40,627 nucleotides of DNA from Miniphocaeibacter sp012841535 (GTDB taxonomy: Bacteria > Bacillota > Clostridia > Tissierellales > Peptoniphilaceae), in assembly GCF_049274025.1 (NCBI RefSeq), contig NZ_JBASRV010000059.1, one strand, 5' to 3'. The first letter of the stretch is position 1. Each line of letters starts with the position of its first letter. Both the position numbers and the translations under genes were made by a program. The notes under the pieces are model-generated. The model had not been told where the DNA came from, made no database searches, and saw only the letters and a list, made by a program, of their open reading frames with translations. Positions 1 through 7,534 of this stretch are shown piece after piece.

Positions 1-375
1 TGGGATTGGCCAATATACCCAAAGGGTTTGGAAGATATGCTTTTATCTATAAAGGAACAATATCCAAACTATAATAAAATATATATTACTGAAAATGGTA
101 TGGGTGATAAGGATGTTATAGTAGATGGAAAAATTACGGATGATAATAGAATAGACTATGTAAAAGAACACTTCAAAGCAATATTAAATGCTATGGAAAA
201 AGGTGTAGAAATAAAGGGATATTTTATATGGTCTTTGATGGACTTGTTTTCATGGACTAATGGATATAATAAAAGATATGGCTTGTTCTATGTAGATTTT
301 AATACATTGGAGAGATTTCCTAAAAAAAGTGCATATTGGTATAAGAGTTTATCGGAAAATAAAGAATTAAAATAG
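1..375 (+). CDS. lacG: 6-phospho-beta-galactosidase (GH1), 3' end only
   Basis: The reading frame is open from base 1, so the gene begins upstream of the window and only about 124 C-terminal residues are present. The segment carries the glycoside hydrolase family 1 nucleophile motif YITENG and the phosphate-binding stretch FSWTNGYNKRYGLFYVDF. In LacG enzymes a Ser-Trp pair and a Lys-x-Tyr bind the 6-phosphate; the Trp here favours 6-phospho-beta-galactosidase over 6-phospho-beta-glucosidase. It would hydrolyse PTS-imported lactose 6-phosphate in the cytoplasm. A hairpin terminator overlaps the stop codon, so this is the last gene of its operon. The family is clear; the galacto/gluco choice is inferred from the motif. 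Confidence 0.85.
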   Translation, partial: WDWPIYPKGLEDMLLSIKEQYPNYNKIYITENGMGDKDVIVDGKITDDNRIDYVKEHFKAILNAMEKGVEIKGYFIWSLMDLFSWTNGYNKRYGLFYVDFNTLERFPKKSAYWYKSLSENKELK

Positions 376-400
376 AAGAACTAGTTTCTTCTATTTTTTT
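371..400 (+). terminator. Rho-independent terminator after lacG
   Basis: Perfect 10-bp stem (371-380 with 386-395), 5-nt loop, then a T-run. The left arm overlaps the lacG stop codon. Confidence 0.85.
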
Positions 401-443
401 ATGTGTTAAAATAAGTAAAAGAACATAAAAGAAGGTGATTATT

Positions 444-1208
444 ATGACATTAGTGGAAAGACCTGTAAATTTAAGGGATATAGGTGGTTATGAAGGAAGG
501 GAAGGCAAGACTGTTAAGAAAATGACCTTGCTTCGTTCTGGAGAAATTACAAATATTACAGAAAAGGACAAGAATATATTATTAAACAATTATGAGTTAA
601 GAACTATAGTGGATTTTAGAAGTGAAAATGAAAAGGAAGAAGCACCGGATACAAAAATTAATGGGGTGGATTATTTTCATATAGATATTTTGAAAAACAA
701 TACCAATGGGGCTACATCTTTAAAGACCTTTAAAGAAGAAGCAAATCCAGAGGCGGTAAATAATCTAATGAATAGGACCTATGAGGATTTTATTGTTGAT
801 TCCGGAGCAATTGCAGGTTATAGACAATTTATTGATTTACTATTAAAACAAAATAATGGTTCCTTAGTTTTTCATTGTTTTGCAGGTAAGGACAGAACCG
901 GCTTTGCTGCAGCTATTATTTTAAATATATTAGGCGTGTCTAAAGAAAATATATTATATGATTATCTTTTAACTAATAAAATGAGGGAAAAAGAAAATAA
1001 TAGAATAATATCTAAAATGAAAGAGCTAGGATATAAAGAAAACGAATTGAAAGCTATGGATATAGCATTAAATGTAAAAGAAGAATACCTAATTTCCTCT
1101 ATTAATAAAGCTAATGAGCTATATGGTTCCTTAGACGGATATATAGAAAATGCATTAAAAGTAGATAAGGAAGAAAGAAAATTTCTATTGGAAAAATATT
1201 TAATATAA
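444..1208 (+). CDS. Tyrosine/dual-specificity protein phosphatase (Y_phosphatase3 type)
   Basis: A 254-residue protein with the PTP loop HCFAGKDRTGF (Cys-x5-Arg) near residue 145 and the N-terminal RPVNLRDIGGY signature of the Listeria LipA/Lmo1800-like bacterial phosphatases. These dephosphorylate phosphotyrosine, and some also phosphoinositides. No signal peptide is visible, so this one is probably cytoplasmic. I chose ATG 444: GAAGGTG at 431-437 is its ribosome binding site, and an upstream in-frame GTG at 435 lies inside that site. It is a single-gene unit, with a terminator before it and a hairpin after it. Its substrate cannot be told from sequence. Confidence 0.85.
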   Translation: MTLVERPVNLRDIGGYEGREGKTVKKMTLLRSGEITNITEKDKNILLNNYELRTIVDFRSENEKEEAPDTKINGVDYFHIDILKNNTNGATSLKTFKEEANPEAVNNLMNRTYEDFIVDSGAIAGYRQFIDLLLKQNNGSLVFHCFAGKDRTGFAAAIILNILGVSKENILYDYLLTNKMREKENNRIISKMKELGYKENELKAMDIALNVKEEYLISSINKANELYGSLDGYIENALKVDKEERKFLLEKYLI

Positions 1209-1210
1209 AA

Positions 1211-1251
1211 ACATTATAGCTATTAAAATTTAGTTTTAATAGCTATAATGT
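1211..1251. terminator. Long perfect hairpin after the phosphatase gene
   Basis: An 18-bp perfect stem (1211-1228 with 1234-1251) with a 5-nt loop, directly after the phosphatase stop. It is AT-rich and has no clean T-run on the plus strand, so it may end transcription weakly or protect the 3' end. Confidence 0.6.
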
Positions 1252-1264
1252 TATATACAGTTAA

Positions 1265-1293
1265 TTGACTTAACAGTTAAATGGTTATATTAT
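1265..1293 (+). promoter_or_regulatory. Candidate promoter of the AbgT-peptidase operon
   Basis: TTGACT at 1265-1270, 17-bp spacer, TATTAT at 1288-1293. The spacer begins with the small palindrome TTAACAGTTAA (1270-1280). About 70 bases of leader separate it from the gene, including a TTTCTATTATAGAAA palindrome around 1320-1335 that could be an operator. Confidence 0.5.
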
Positions 1294-1364
1294 TATTTTA
1301 AGAATATAATAAATAATGTATTTTCTATTATAGAAAAACGTTTTTATAAGAAAAGGGGGATTAT

Positions 1365-2900
1365 ATGGGTAAGAAAAAAGAAGGGAAATTATCGTCAAGA
1401 ATGCTTGATGGAGTTGAAAGAGTTGGTAATGCATTACCAAGTCCAGCTACTTTATTTTTTATACTATTTCTAATAGTAATACTTCTATCATTTGTTTTTA
1501 ACAAATTAGGTACACAAGTTACCTACGATGCTATTGTTGACGGTAAACTTGAAGAAACAACAGTTTTAGTAAAAAATCTTTTAAGTAGAGATGGCTTAGT
1601 ACATATTTTAACAAGTGCCATAGGTAATTTTACCGGATTCTTTGCATTGGGAACTGTACTTACTATAATGCTAGGGGTTGGCGTTGCAGATGGTTCAGGA
1701 TTAATTTCTGCATTAATGAGAAGAGTTGCTTTAAATACTCCAAAAGCATTAATTACATCTGTGGTTATTTTTCTAGGTATAATGTCAAATATAGCTAGTT
1801 CAACAGGTTATGTTGTATTAGTACCATTGGGAGCCATTTTATTTATGGCATTTGGTAGACATCCAATTGCTGGTTTAGCAGCTGCTTTTGCTGGAGTTTC
1901 CGGAGGGTGGAGTGCTAATCTTTTAATTGGTAGTAATGATCCAATGTTTGCAGGTATGGCTACAGCTGCAGCACAGACATTAGATCCTAATTATGTAGTT
2001 CAGCCAGTAGCAAACTGGTATTTTATGTTTGTATCAACTTTTTTATTGGTAATAGTAGGAACTTTTATTACTGATAAAATTATTGAGCCAAGACTTCCGG
2101 CATATAAACCGGATGTAAAAGAAGAAGCAGACTCTGTTACTGCTGATGAAAAAAGAGGAATTAAATTTGCCGGTATTGCTACTTTAATTTATTTAATAAT
2201 AGTGGCTGTTTTAGTAATACCTACAAATGGGTTACTTCGTGATCCTGAAACTGGTGGAATATTAAAATCTCCATTTATGAATAGTATTATTATAATAATG
2301 ATGCTTTTATTCTTAATACCTGGTATTGCATATGGATACGGAGCAAAAACATTAACAAGTGAAAAAGATATTATAAAATTAATGGAAAAGGCAATTTCCG
2401 GTTTATCTAGTTTTATTGTGTTAATTTTCTTTGCAGCACAGTTTAATGGAGCTTTTGAATATTCTAATATGGGAATAGTTTTATCTGTAAAAGGAGCAAC
2501 TTTATTACAAAATATTGGTTTTGTTGGACTTCCACTTTTAATTGCATTTATTATATTAACTGCATTTATAAATATATTTATTGCAGTTGATTCGGCTAAG
2601 TGGGCAATGATGGCACCAATTTTTGTTCCAATGTTTATGCAGTTGGGAATTTCTCCTGAAATGACTCAGTTAGCTTATAGAATAGGGGATTCCAGTACAA
2701 ATATAATTGCACCTTTAATGCCATTCTTCGTTTTAACAGTGGCATTTTTCCAAAAATATGATAAAAAGGCAGGAATTGGCTCGGTAGTTTCAACAATGTT
2801 ACCTTATTCATTAGGATTTTTAGTAAGTTGGATAATTATGTTTATAATTTGGTACCTATTAGGATTACCAATTGGACCAGGAGCATCTATTTTTTATTAA
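1365..2900 (+). CDS. AbgT-family transporter (p-aminobenzoyl-glutamate/short peptide type)
   Basis: A 511-residue polytopic membrane protein, normal length for the AbgT family. A short basic N-terminus (MGKKKEGK) precedes hydrophobic segments spread over the whole protein. Family-typical stretches are visible: ERVGNALPSPATLFF near the N-terminus, SNIASSTGYVVLVPLG in the middle, and RIGDSSTNIIAPLMPFF near residue 440. Characterised AbgT proteins import p-aminobenzoyl-glutamate or export sulfonamides using the proton or sodium gradient. The start ATG follows a strong AAGGGGG site. An M24 peptidase gene follows after 26 bases, so the two probably form an operon for uptake and cleavage of a dipeptide-like substrate. 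The true substrate is unknown. Confidence 0.9.
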   Translation: MGKKKEGKLSSRMLDGVERVGNALPSPATLFFILFLIVILLSFVFNKLGTQVTYDAIVDGKLEETTVLVKNLLSRDGLVHILTSAIGNFTGFFALGTVLTIMLGVGVADGSGLISALMRRVALNTPKALITSVVIFLGIMSNIASSTGYVVLVPLGAILFMAFGRHPIAGLAAAFAGVSGGWSANLLIGSNDPMFAGMATAAAQTLDPNYVVQPVANWYFMFVSTFLLVIVGTFITDKIIEPRLPAYKPDVKEEADSVTADEKRGIKFAGIATLIYLIIVAVLVIPTNGLLRDPETGGILKSPFMNSIIIIMMLLFLIPGIAYGYGAKTLTSEKDIIKLMEKAISGLSSFIVLIFFAAQFNGAFEYSNMGIVLSVKGATLLQNIGFVGLPLLIAFIILTAFINIFIAVDSAKWAMMAPIFVPMFMQLGISPEMTQLAYRIGDSSTNIIAPLMPFFVLTVAFFQKYDKKAGIGSVVSTMLPYSLGFLVSWIIMFIIWYLLGLPIGPGASIFY

Positions 2901-2926
2901 GTTAGGGCTTTAAGAAGAGGTAAGAA

Positions 2927-4108
2927 ATGAAATCTAAACAAAATAAATTTAAAAAATTATTAAGAGAAAATGGTATAGATGGTGCTATAGTATCATCACC
3001 GGAAAATGTTCATTATATACTTGGATTTGGAGGACATCAACATACAGTTTCACGTCAAGCAGGTTTTACTTTAGCAGTAATGTCAGCTGATGAAAAAGTG
3101 AAAACTCATGGAATTACTATGGATTTTGAGTATCCTACCTTTGTAAAAAAGAATGAAAATAATATTCATATAATAAAACCATATACAACATGGGTTGGTG
3201 TAAGACAGTGGTCTGATTTAGTAAATGCTACTGTTCCGAAAGAACCTGATTTTGTAAATTCCTTTGAAGTAATGTTAGAGTCAATAAAAGAAATGGATTT
3301 GGAAAATAAAGTTATAGGTTTAGAGTTAGATTATTTACCAATTAATTACTATAATCAATTAAAGGAAAAACTACCTTTTGCAGAATTTAGAAATATATCG
3401 GATTTATTTATTTTTTCAAGGTCGGTAAAGACAAAAGAGGAAATAGAAATATTTAAAACTATTTGCAAAGTGGCAGATTATGGATTTTATGAAGTAAGTA
3501 AAATAGTCGGCATAGGAACTACTGAAAAGGAAATGTCCCAATGTTTTAAAGAGTATGTAATAAAATCAGGAGTTTGTGTACCTAGTAGTTGGTCTATGTT
3601 TTCTACAGGGCCAAATGGTGCAAGACTTACTATTCCTGAAGATGGAGTAATAGAAAAAGGCCATGTTGTAAAATATGATGCAGGAGTAAATGCAGCCTTT
3701 GATTTTTATACTACAGATACTTCCAGAGCTTGGGTAATGGAAGGAGCTGAAAAAGAATTATATAAATTAAAAGATAGACTATATGAAGCTCAAAGAAAAA
3801 TGATAGAATTAGCAAAACCGGGAATCCCAATTAATGAATTATTTAATACAGGATTTAATTATGTAAAGGAAAAATATCCGGCATATAAAAGAGGCCATTT
3901 AGGACATAGTATTAGTATGGGACCTCAAACAGCTGAAGAGCCATATATAAATAGTAGAGAAACCAGATTGTTAGAAGCTGGCATGGTTTTAGCCATGGAA
4001 GTACCATGTTATATAGATGATTTTAATGGTTTTAATATAGAGGATATGGTGCTTATAACAGAAACAGGAGCAGAGGTTTTAACACCTAAAACTCCTCATT
4101 ATATTTAA
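2927..4108 (+). CDS. M24-family metallopeptidase (Xaa-Pro aminopeptidase/prolidase-like)
   Basis: A 393-residue protein with the creatinase/prolidase N-terminal domain (about residues 1-160) and a pita-bread M24 catalytic domain. All five metal ligands can be read: Asp251 in VKYDAG, Asp in YTTDTSR, His in GHLGHSISMG, Glu in LAMEVP and Glu in NIEDMV. It should remove or release residues next to proline, or cleave a related amide, in the cytoplasm. It lies 26 bases after the AbgT transporter with an AGAGGTAAG ribosome site. Classical AbgT operons use M20 amidohydrolases (AbgAB), so an M24 partner suggests a proline-containing dipeptide substrate; this is inference. Confidence 0.88.
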   Translation: MKSKQNKFKKLLRENGIDGAIVSSPENVHYILGFGGHQHTVSRQAGFTLAVMSADEKVKTHGITMDFEYPTFVKKNENNIHIIKPYTTWVGVRQWSDLVNATVPKEPDFVNSFEVMLESIKEMDLENKVIGLELDYLPINYYNQLKEKLPFAEFRNISDLFIFSRSVKTKEEIEIFKTICKVADYGFYEVSKIVGIGTTEKEMSQCFKEYVIKSGVCVPSSWSMFSTGPNGARLTIPEDGVIEKGHVVKYDAGVNAAFDFYTTDTSRAWVMEGAEKELYKLKDRLYEAQRKMIELAKPGIPINELFNTGFNYVKEKYPAYKRGHLGHSISMGPQTAEEPYINSRETRLLEAGMVLAMEVPCYIDDFNGFNIEDMVLITETGAEVLTPKTPHYI

Positions 4109-4119
4109 TTTAGAAAACA

Positions 4120-4151
4120 AAAACAGTAGGAAGAAATTTTCCTACTGTTTT
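4120..4151. terminator. Bidirectional terminator between convergent genes
   Basis: 13-bp stem (4120-4132 with 4139-4151) flanked by A-rich and T-rich sequence, between the plus-strand peptidase gene and the minus-strand exporter gene. Confidence 0.85.
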
Positions 4152-4156
4152 ATATT

Positions 4157-4609
4157 TTAAGAACCATTAATTTTAAAAAAATATTTTTTTATACTGTTTC
4201 TCCAAATTTTTACCACAAAGGAAACAGTTATTACTCCCATAGCAATAGCACCGGATACTTGTAGGGCATAAACTCCATATTGCCAAGTTTGAGTTGCATT
4301 TCCTTCAACTAGATTTTCCATTGTAGAAAGTATTGCTGCTCCCGGTACAAAAGGTATCATAGAAGGACTTAAAAAAATTGAAACAGGTATTTTTCTGTAA
4401 ATTGCAAAAACTTCTGCTAATAAAGAAAAAGATATAGCACAAAAATAATAGGCAACAATATCGGAATTAGTTGCATTTTTTGTTAGTACAAATACTATAT
4501 TTCCGACAAAAGCCCCTATAGAAGCAAAGAATAAATTCTTTCCCTTTATATTAAATATTATTCCAAAACCGAAGGCACAAAAAAAGGCCCAAAAACTACT
4601 ATAAATCAA
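4157..4609 (-). CDS. yjjB: ThrE/YjjB-family exporter, small membrane subunit
   Basis: A 150-residue protein with about four to five hydrophobic helices and the PSMIPFVPGAAI motif typical of the ThrE_2 (DUF3815) half of the threonine/serine exporter family. It is encoded directly after the larger ThrE half (15-base gap), the same split arrangement as E. coli yjjP-yjjB, where the pair exports dicarboxylates such as succinate; other family members export threonine or serine. The substrate here is not evident. The pair probably forms one complex in the cytoplasmic membrane. Confidence 0.85.
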   Translation of the reverse strand: MIYSSFWAFFCAFGFGIIFNIKGKNLFFASIGAFVGNIVFVLTKNATNSDIVAYYFCAISFSLLAEVFAIYRKIPVSIFLSPSMIPFVPGAAILSTMENLVEGNATQTWQYGVYALQVSGAIAMGVITVSFVVKIWRNSIKKYFFKINGS

Positions 4610-4625
4610 AATCTTTCTCCTTATA

Positions 4626-5372
4626 TTATATGAAATACATACCTATACCTATACCAATGGCAATTCCAGCAGCAGTTAAAAGAGCATCTATAAGTCGTGA
4701 TAAACCTGAAATAGTATCACTCATAATCATATCTCTCATAGCATTTGCTAAGGCAAGACCTGGAACTAGAAGCATTAAGGCACCTAGTATAATATTACTG
4801 GTATTAATACCGGTGAAGAAATGCTCTATTGTATTGGTACCAAGTATTAAAAATAACCCTGAAACAATATTTACAAACAAGCCACTAATTTCTGCCCTAT
4901 TAAGAAATTCCTTTAAAAAAGTAATAATAATTGCAATGGGAATTGTTAAAAAAGCTTCCTTAAAAGTACCGCCAAAGAAAATTACAAAGGATGGAGCAGC
5001 AATTACTGCTGAACCAATATAATATACTGCTGTACTGTATTTAGGTGAATTAGTAATTTTTAAAATTCTTTTATTTATTTCCTCATAGTCAGGAGAGTTT
5101 TTAGAAATATATCGTGATAGGTCAATAAGTTGTTCTACATTGTCTAAGTCTGTAGAAATATTATTAATTCTTTTACTTTTTGTTACAGATTTACCATCTT
5201 TTTCAATTGTAACTATTAAATTACCAAGTAAAGCAAAGGCATTAACATCCTCAACCTTATATGCCTTACAAATATATTCAATACTTTGTTCTACCCTATA
5301 TACTTCAGCACCATTAGATAGCAATAAATAGCCAATATTAGTAGAACAATCCAATAGTTTTTCTAATTCCAT
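4626..5372 (-). CDS. yjjP: ThrE/YjjP-family exporter, large subunit
   Basis: A 248-residue protein. The soluble N-terminal region (about 1-115) begins with the family motif GYLLLSNGAEVYRVEQSIE, followed by about five transmembrane segments. This is the DUF1212/ThrE_1 half and it pairs with the following small ThrE_2 subunit. The start ATG at 5372 has a TTTAGGAGAAT ribosome site just upstream on the minus strand. The operon is divergent from the XRE cassette starting near 5544, so the 170-base gap holds promoters for both. Confidence 0.87.
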   Translation of the reverse strand: MELEKLLDCSTNIGYLLLSNGAEVYRVEQSIEYICKAYKVEDVNAFALLGNLIVTIEKDGKSVTKSKRINNISTDLDNVEQLIDLSRYISKNSPDYEEINKRILKITNSPKYSTAVYYIGSAVIAAPSFVIFFGGTFKEAFLTIPIAIIITFLKEFLNRAEISGLFVNIVSGLFLILGTNTIEHFFTGINTSNIILGALMLLVPGLALANAMRDMIMSDTISGLSRLIDALLTAAGIAIGIGIGMYFI

Positions 5373-5458
5373 AAAATTCTCCTAAATAAGTTAATACGAT
5401 GATGTTAACTAGAATATCATATTTGCTAAAGCCATTCAATATTAGGAAAAATACTTTT

Positions 5459-5530
5459 ATGGAAAGCGTGCTTTACATTTGGGAAAAAGATGATATAATG
5501 AAATTAATGGAAAGCATACTTAACATTTGG
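5459..5530 (+). promoter_or_regulatory. Promoter with two operator repeats for the XRE cassette
   Basis: An extended -10 (TGATATAAT, TATAAT at 5494-5499) with TTTACA at 5472-5477 gives a 16-bp spacer. Two near-identical 24-base direct repeats start 48 bases apart: 5459-5482 and 5507-5530, each with ATGGAAAGC, a partly symmetric AAGCRTRCTT core and ACATTTGG. The first covers the -35 and the second covers the start region down to the ribosome site. This is a typical layout for autorepression by the adjacent HTH protein (inference). Confidence 0.7.
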
Positions 5531-5543
5531 AGGTAAAATAGAT

Positions 5544-5744
5544 GTGAAAAATAGATTAAGGGAACTTAGAAAGGAAAGGGGAATAAACCAAGAAGAATTA
5601 GCAGAGGCCTTAGAAGTTACTAGACAGACTATAGGCTCGTTGGAAAATGGAAGATATGATCCTTCCATTAATCTTGCATTTAAAATAGCGAAATATTTTA
5701 ATCTGCAAATTGAAGATATTTTTATATATGAGGAGGAAGAGTAA
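5544..5744 (+). CDS. Small XRE-family transcriptional regulator
   Basis: A 66-residue protein that is almost only a helix-turn-helix domain (RELRKERGINQEELAEALEV, then TRQTIGSLENGRYDPS) with the short C-terminal tail IEDIFIYEEEE. It starts at GTG 5544, 10 bases after AGGAGG; the ATG two bases earlier is followed at once by a stop. The stop codon shares a base with the next gene's start (TAATG). It probably binds the repeated sequence upstream and controls this operon of two membrane proteins. Regulators of this size next to small membrane proteins are common in Firmicutes, but their signal is generally unknown. Confidence 0.88.
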   Translation: MKNRLRELRKERGINQEELAEALEVTRQTIGSLENGRYDPSINLAFKIAKYFNLQIEDIFIYEEEE

Positions 5745-6175
5745 TGAAAAAGAGTAAAAAGGATTATATTTTATCATTTATTGGTGTTCTATTAATTGTA
5801 TTTGGATTATTTTTCTATAAAAGCACCAGTAAATTAAAAGGTCTAGTGGAGATATTAACATATATTCTATTGATTTTTGGAATTGGAATTTTTGGTCATG
5901 GAATGGGAAATATTTTAATAAAATATGGAATAAAAAATAATCCTAAAGTAGAAAAACAAAGTCTTGTAGCTTTAGAAGATGAAAGAAATATAAAAATATC
6001 TCAATTAACAAAGGCTAAAGCCTTTAATATGGCAATGTATTTATTTGGAGCTGTTATATTATTGCTTATATTTTTAAGAGTTGAAGAAAGAGCAATTATA
6101 ATACTTGCAATATCCTATGTGTTTATAAATATTTATAGTATATATAATAGAGAAAAAATTGAAAAGGAAATGTAA
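5744..6175 (+). CDS. Small membrane protein of the XRE cassette
   Basis: A 143-residue hypothetical protein with four predicted transmembrane segments: two near residues 8-50 and two near 90-135. A cytoplasmic linker between the pairs carries the motif ALEDERNIKISQLTKAKA. The same DERN-like motif occurs in the next gene, so the two are distant paralogues (DUF2178-like appearance; family name tentative). It is translationally coupled to the regulator through TAATG. Function unknown; a membrane partner or target of the regulator is plausible. Confidence 0.75.
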   Translation: MKKSKKDYILSFIGVLLIVFGLFFYKSTSKLKGLVEILTYILLIFGIGIFGHGMGNILIKYGIKNNPKVEKQSLVALEDERNIKISQLTKAKAFNMAMYLFGAVILLLIFLRVEERAIIILAISYVFINIYSIYNREKIEKEM

Positions 6176-6190
6176 AGAAGGGAAAATAAA

Positions 6191-6667
6191 ATGATAGGTT
6201 TATTTTGTAGTGTTAATACAAAAAGTGATAAGGAGTATGGGGCTATTTTAAGGAAGAAGATGGTCTTATTTGGAATTATATTTTTAATGGGAATTATTTC
6301 CTTATTAATTCCTACAATATCGGAAAGTATATTGAAGATTAACAATTTAGTAGGGGCGTATTACTATTATGGATTTGGTAGCGGGCTTATTTTTGCAAGT
6401 GTTATTCTAATTTTTAAAACTGTGAATATATTAAAGAATCCTTTAAAGTTAAAAAGCGAAAGAATTAGGCAGGGTGATGAAAGAAATAAAAATATATCAT
6501 TAAAATCGGCGAGAATAGCTTTGGGAATATTGGCATTAGCAATGGTTTTAATCATTATGACAAGGGGAATTACAAATCCTGAGATTCGAATGTTAATGGG
6601 TAAATTACTTTTATTATTGCTTTTATCCTACACTATTTCCTATAGGGTATTGGATAGGAAAGAGTAG
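6191..6667 (+). CDS. Second small membrane protein of the XRE cassette
   Basis: A 158-residue hypothetical protein with four predicted transmembrane segments in two pairs and a central GDERNKNISLKSARIA motif matching the DERN motif of the preceding gene. It lies 15 bases downstream with an AAGAAGGG ribosome site, in the same operon. Its N-terminus (MIGLFCSVNTKSDKEYG) resembles a 22-codon remnant found just downstream at 6702-6770, so this gene was probably once duplicated in tandem. Function not known. Confidence 0.75.
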   Translation: MIGLFCSVNTKSDKEYGAILRKKMVLFGIIFLMGIISLLIPTISESILKINNLVGAYYYYGFGSGLIFASVILIFKTVNILKNPLKLKSERIRQGDERNKNISLKSARIALGILALAMVLIIMTRGITNPEIRMLMGKLLLLLLLSYTISYRVLDRKE

Positions 6668-6701
6668 GGTTTAATAATTATAAAGACTTTAGGAGGTTAA
6701 T

Positions 6702-6770
6702 ATATTAGGAGTTTTTGATGGCTCGGATGCAAAAAACGATAAAGAATATATCTTGGAAAGAAAAATATAA
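6702..6770 (+). pseudogene. Truncated duplicate of the preceding membrane-protein gene
   Basis: After an intact AGGAGG (6691-6696) there are 22 codons starting with ATA: ILGVFDGSDAKNDKEYILER, then KI and a stop. They line up with the first 22 residues of the preceding gene (MIGLFCSVNTKSDKEYG). The start codon is no longer ATG and the rest of the gene is missing. It is best read as the remnant of a third tandem membrane-protein gene; a tiny functional peptide from a non-standard start is much less likely. Confidence 0.5.
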
Positions 6771-6793
6771 AGCCTAGTAATTAGGCTTTATAT
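6765..6793. terminator. Bidirectional terminator
   Basis: 12-bp perfect stem (6765-6776 with 6782-6793) and a 5-nt loop, followed by T-rich sequence on the plus strand and flanked by A-rich sequence that serves the minus strand. It overlaps the stop codon of the minus-strand selenoprotein candidate. Confidence 0.8.
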
Positions 6794-7198
6794 AATTTTT
6801 TCTAAAATATTAATTGAACTTGCAACGGCTTTAGGACAGATATGGCCCTTAATTCCGGAATCTACAGCTATTTGTCTTTCTTTTGGAATTGTCATATTAT
6901 AGCCAAGTAAATCTAGACAATTAAAATATTTGTTTTCTTTAATAAATTCTTCGTTAAATTCTCTCATTTTTTCTTTTGTAAAACCGGTGTTTTCTCCAAA
7001 TTTAAGACCTAGTACTAAATATGCTCCTGTAACTGCACCGCAAGTAGATGCAAGGTTAAGACCCGAGCCTAAAAGGGCAGCCATCTTATGTGCAAATTCT
7101 TTAGATATACCTATATCTTTTGTAAAATAATCTACAACTACTTGACCTCAGTTTAGTCCTTCAGCCATTTTATTATTTACATAGTCAATATTTACCAT
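6788..7198 (-). CDS. C_GCAxxG_C_C-family redox protein, probable selenoprotein (in-frame TGA)
   Basis: Reading the minus strand from ATG 7198 (after AGGAGTG, ideal spacing) gives a 136-residue protein if the TGA at 7150-7148 is decoded. The sequence around it is MAEGLN-(TGA)-GQVVVDYF. In this family the position is the first conserved Cys (GxNCxQ), and some members are known selenoproteins. The other conserved features follow: STCGAVTGA, then Cys in FNCLDLLG and in HICPKAV. After the TGA a small stem (TTGTAG with TTACAA, hexaloop) begins about 11 bases downstream and could be the selenocysteine insertion element. Selenocysteine is the best reading; a Cys-to-stop mutation is the alternative. 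The selABC machinery is not in this window. Confidence 0.75.
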
Positions 7199-7340
7199 AA
7201 TTTCACTCCTAGTTAATTATATTTATTTCTTATATATCTTTATATTTTTTCCTCTTTAATTATTTTTTCATTAATGTTAAGTCGTATACAAAAAAATTTG
7301 GTTTTTTTACCATTAATTATAAAGTATCTTTTTCAGAAGG

Positions 7341-7431
7341 TGTATTACTAACAATAATACTGGAAAGCACTTTATTTATAAATTTTAGAGTTTTGCTTTT
7401 CTCCAGTATAATAAATGTTAGGGGTATTATT
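7341..7431. repeat. Imperfect long inverted repeat
   Basis: The left arm (about 7342-7368, containing CTAACAATAATACTGGAAAGCA) is matched in reverse complement by the right arm (about 7394-7431, containing TGCTTTTCTCCAGTATAATA and TGTTAGG). The arms differ by small insertions and enclose a roughly 25-base AT-rich loop. It could be a small non-autonomous mobile element, a folded transcript or paired operators. Confidence 0.45.
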
Positions 7432-7460
7432 ACTTATTATCCTTTTGGTTTATTTAATCA

Positions 7461-7492
7461 TTGCAAATTATCCTAATAGTTAGGTTTATTAT
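7461..7492 (+). promoter_or_regulatory. Possible promoter/operator of the Nudix-XRE unit
   Basis: TTGCAA (7461-7466) and TATTAT (7487-7492) are 20 bases apart. The long spacer is centred on a perfect palindrome CCTAA-TAG-TTAGG (7472-7484), the geometry of MerR-regulated promoters. No MerR gene is adjacent, so this is tentative. Confidence 0.35.
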
Positions 7493-7534
7493 ATGATATA
7501 GGCTATAACTAAGCAATTGCAAAAGGAAGGAAAT

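Larger units (their letters stand above)
7199..7534. other. 336-bp intergenic region with divergent promoters
   Basis: No gene is seen. It separates the minus-strand selenoprotein candidate from the plus-strand Nudix gene. It contains the selenoprotein ribosome site (AGGAGTG, near 7205-7211), T-rich stretches, the imperfect inverted repeat at 7341-7431 and a possible promoter at 7461-7492. No riboswitch class is recognised. Confidence 0.6.

Noticed and set aside
435..443. GTG start for the tyrosine phosphatase
   Set aside because: The GTG lies inside the GAAGGTG ribosome site; ATG 444 has correct spacing.
1316..1345. CodY-like box upstream of the AbgT gene
   Set aside because: TTTTCTATTATAGAAAA has arms too far apart for the AATTTTCWGAAAATT consensus; kept only as an unspecific palindrome.
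4630..5022. Plus-strand reading frame opposite yjjP
   Set aside because: Antisense of a clearly homologous membrane-protein gene; no independent family features.
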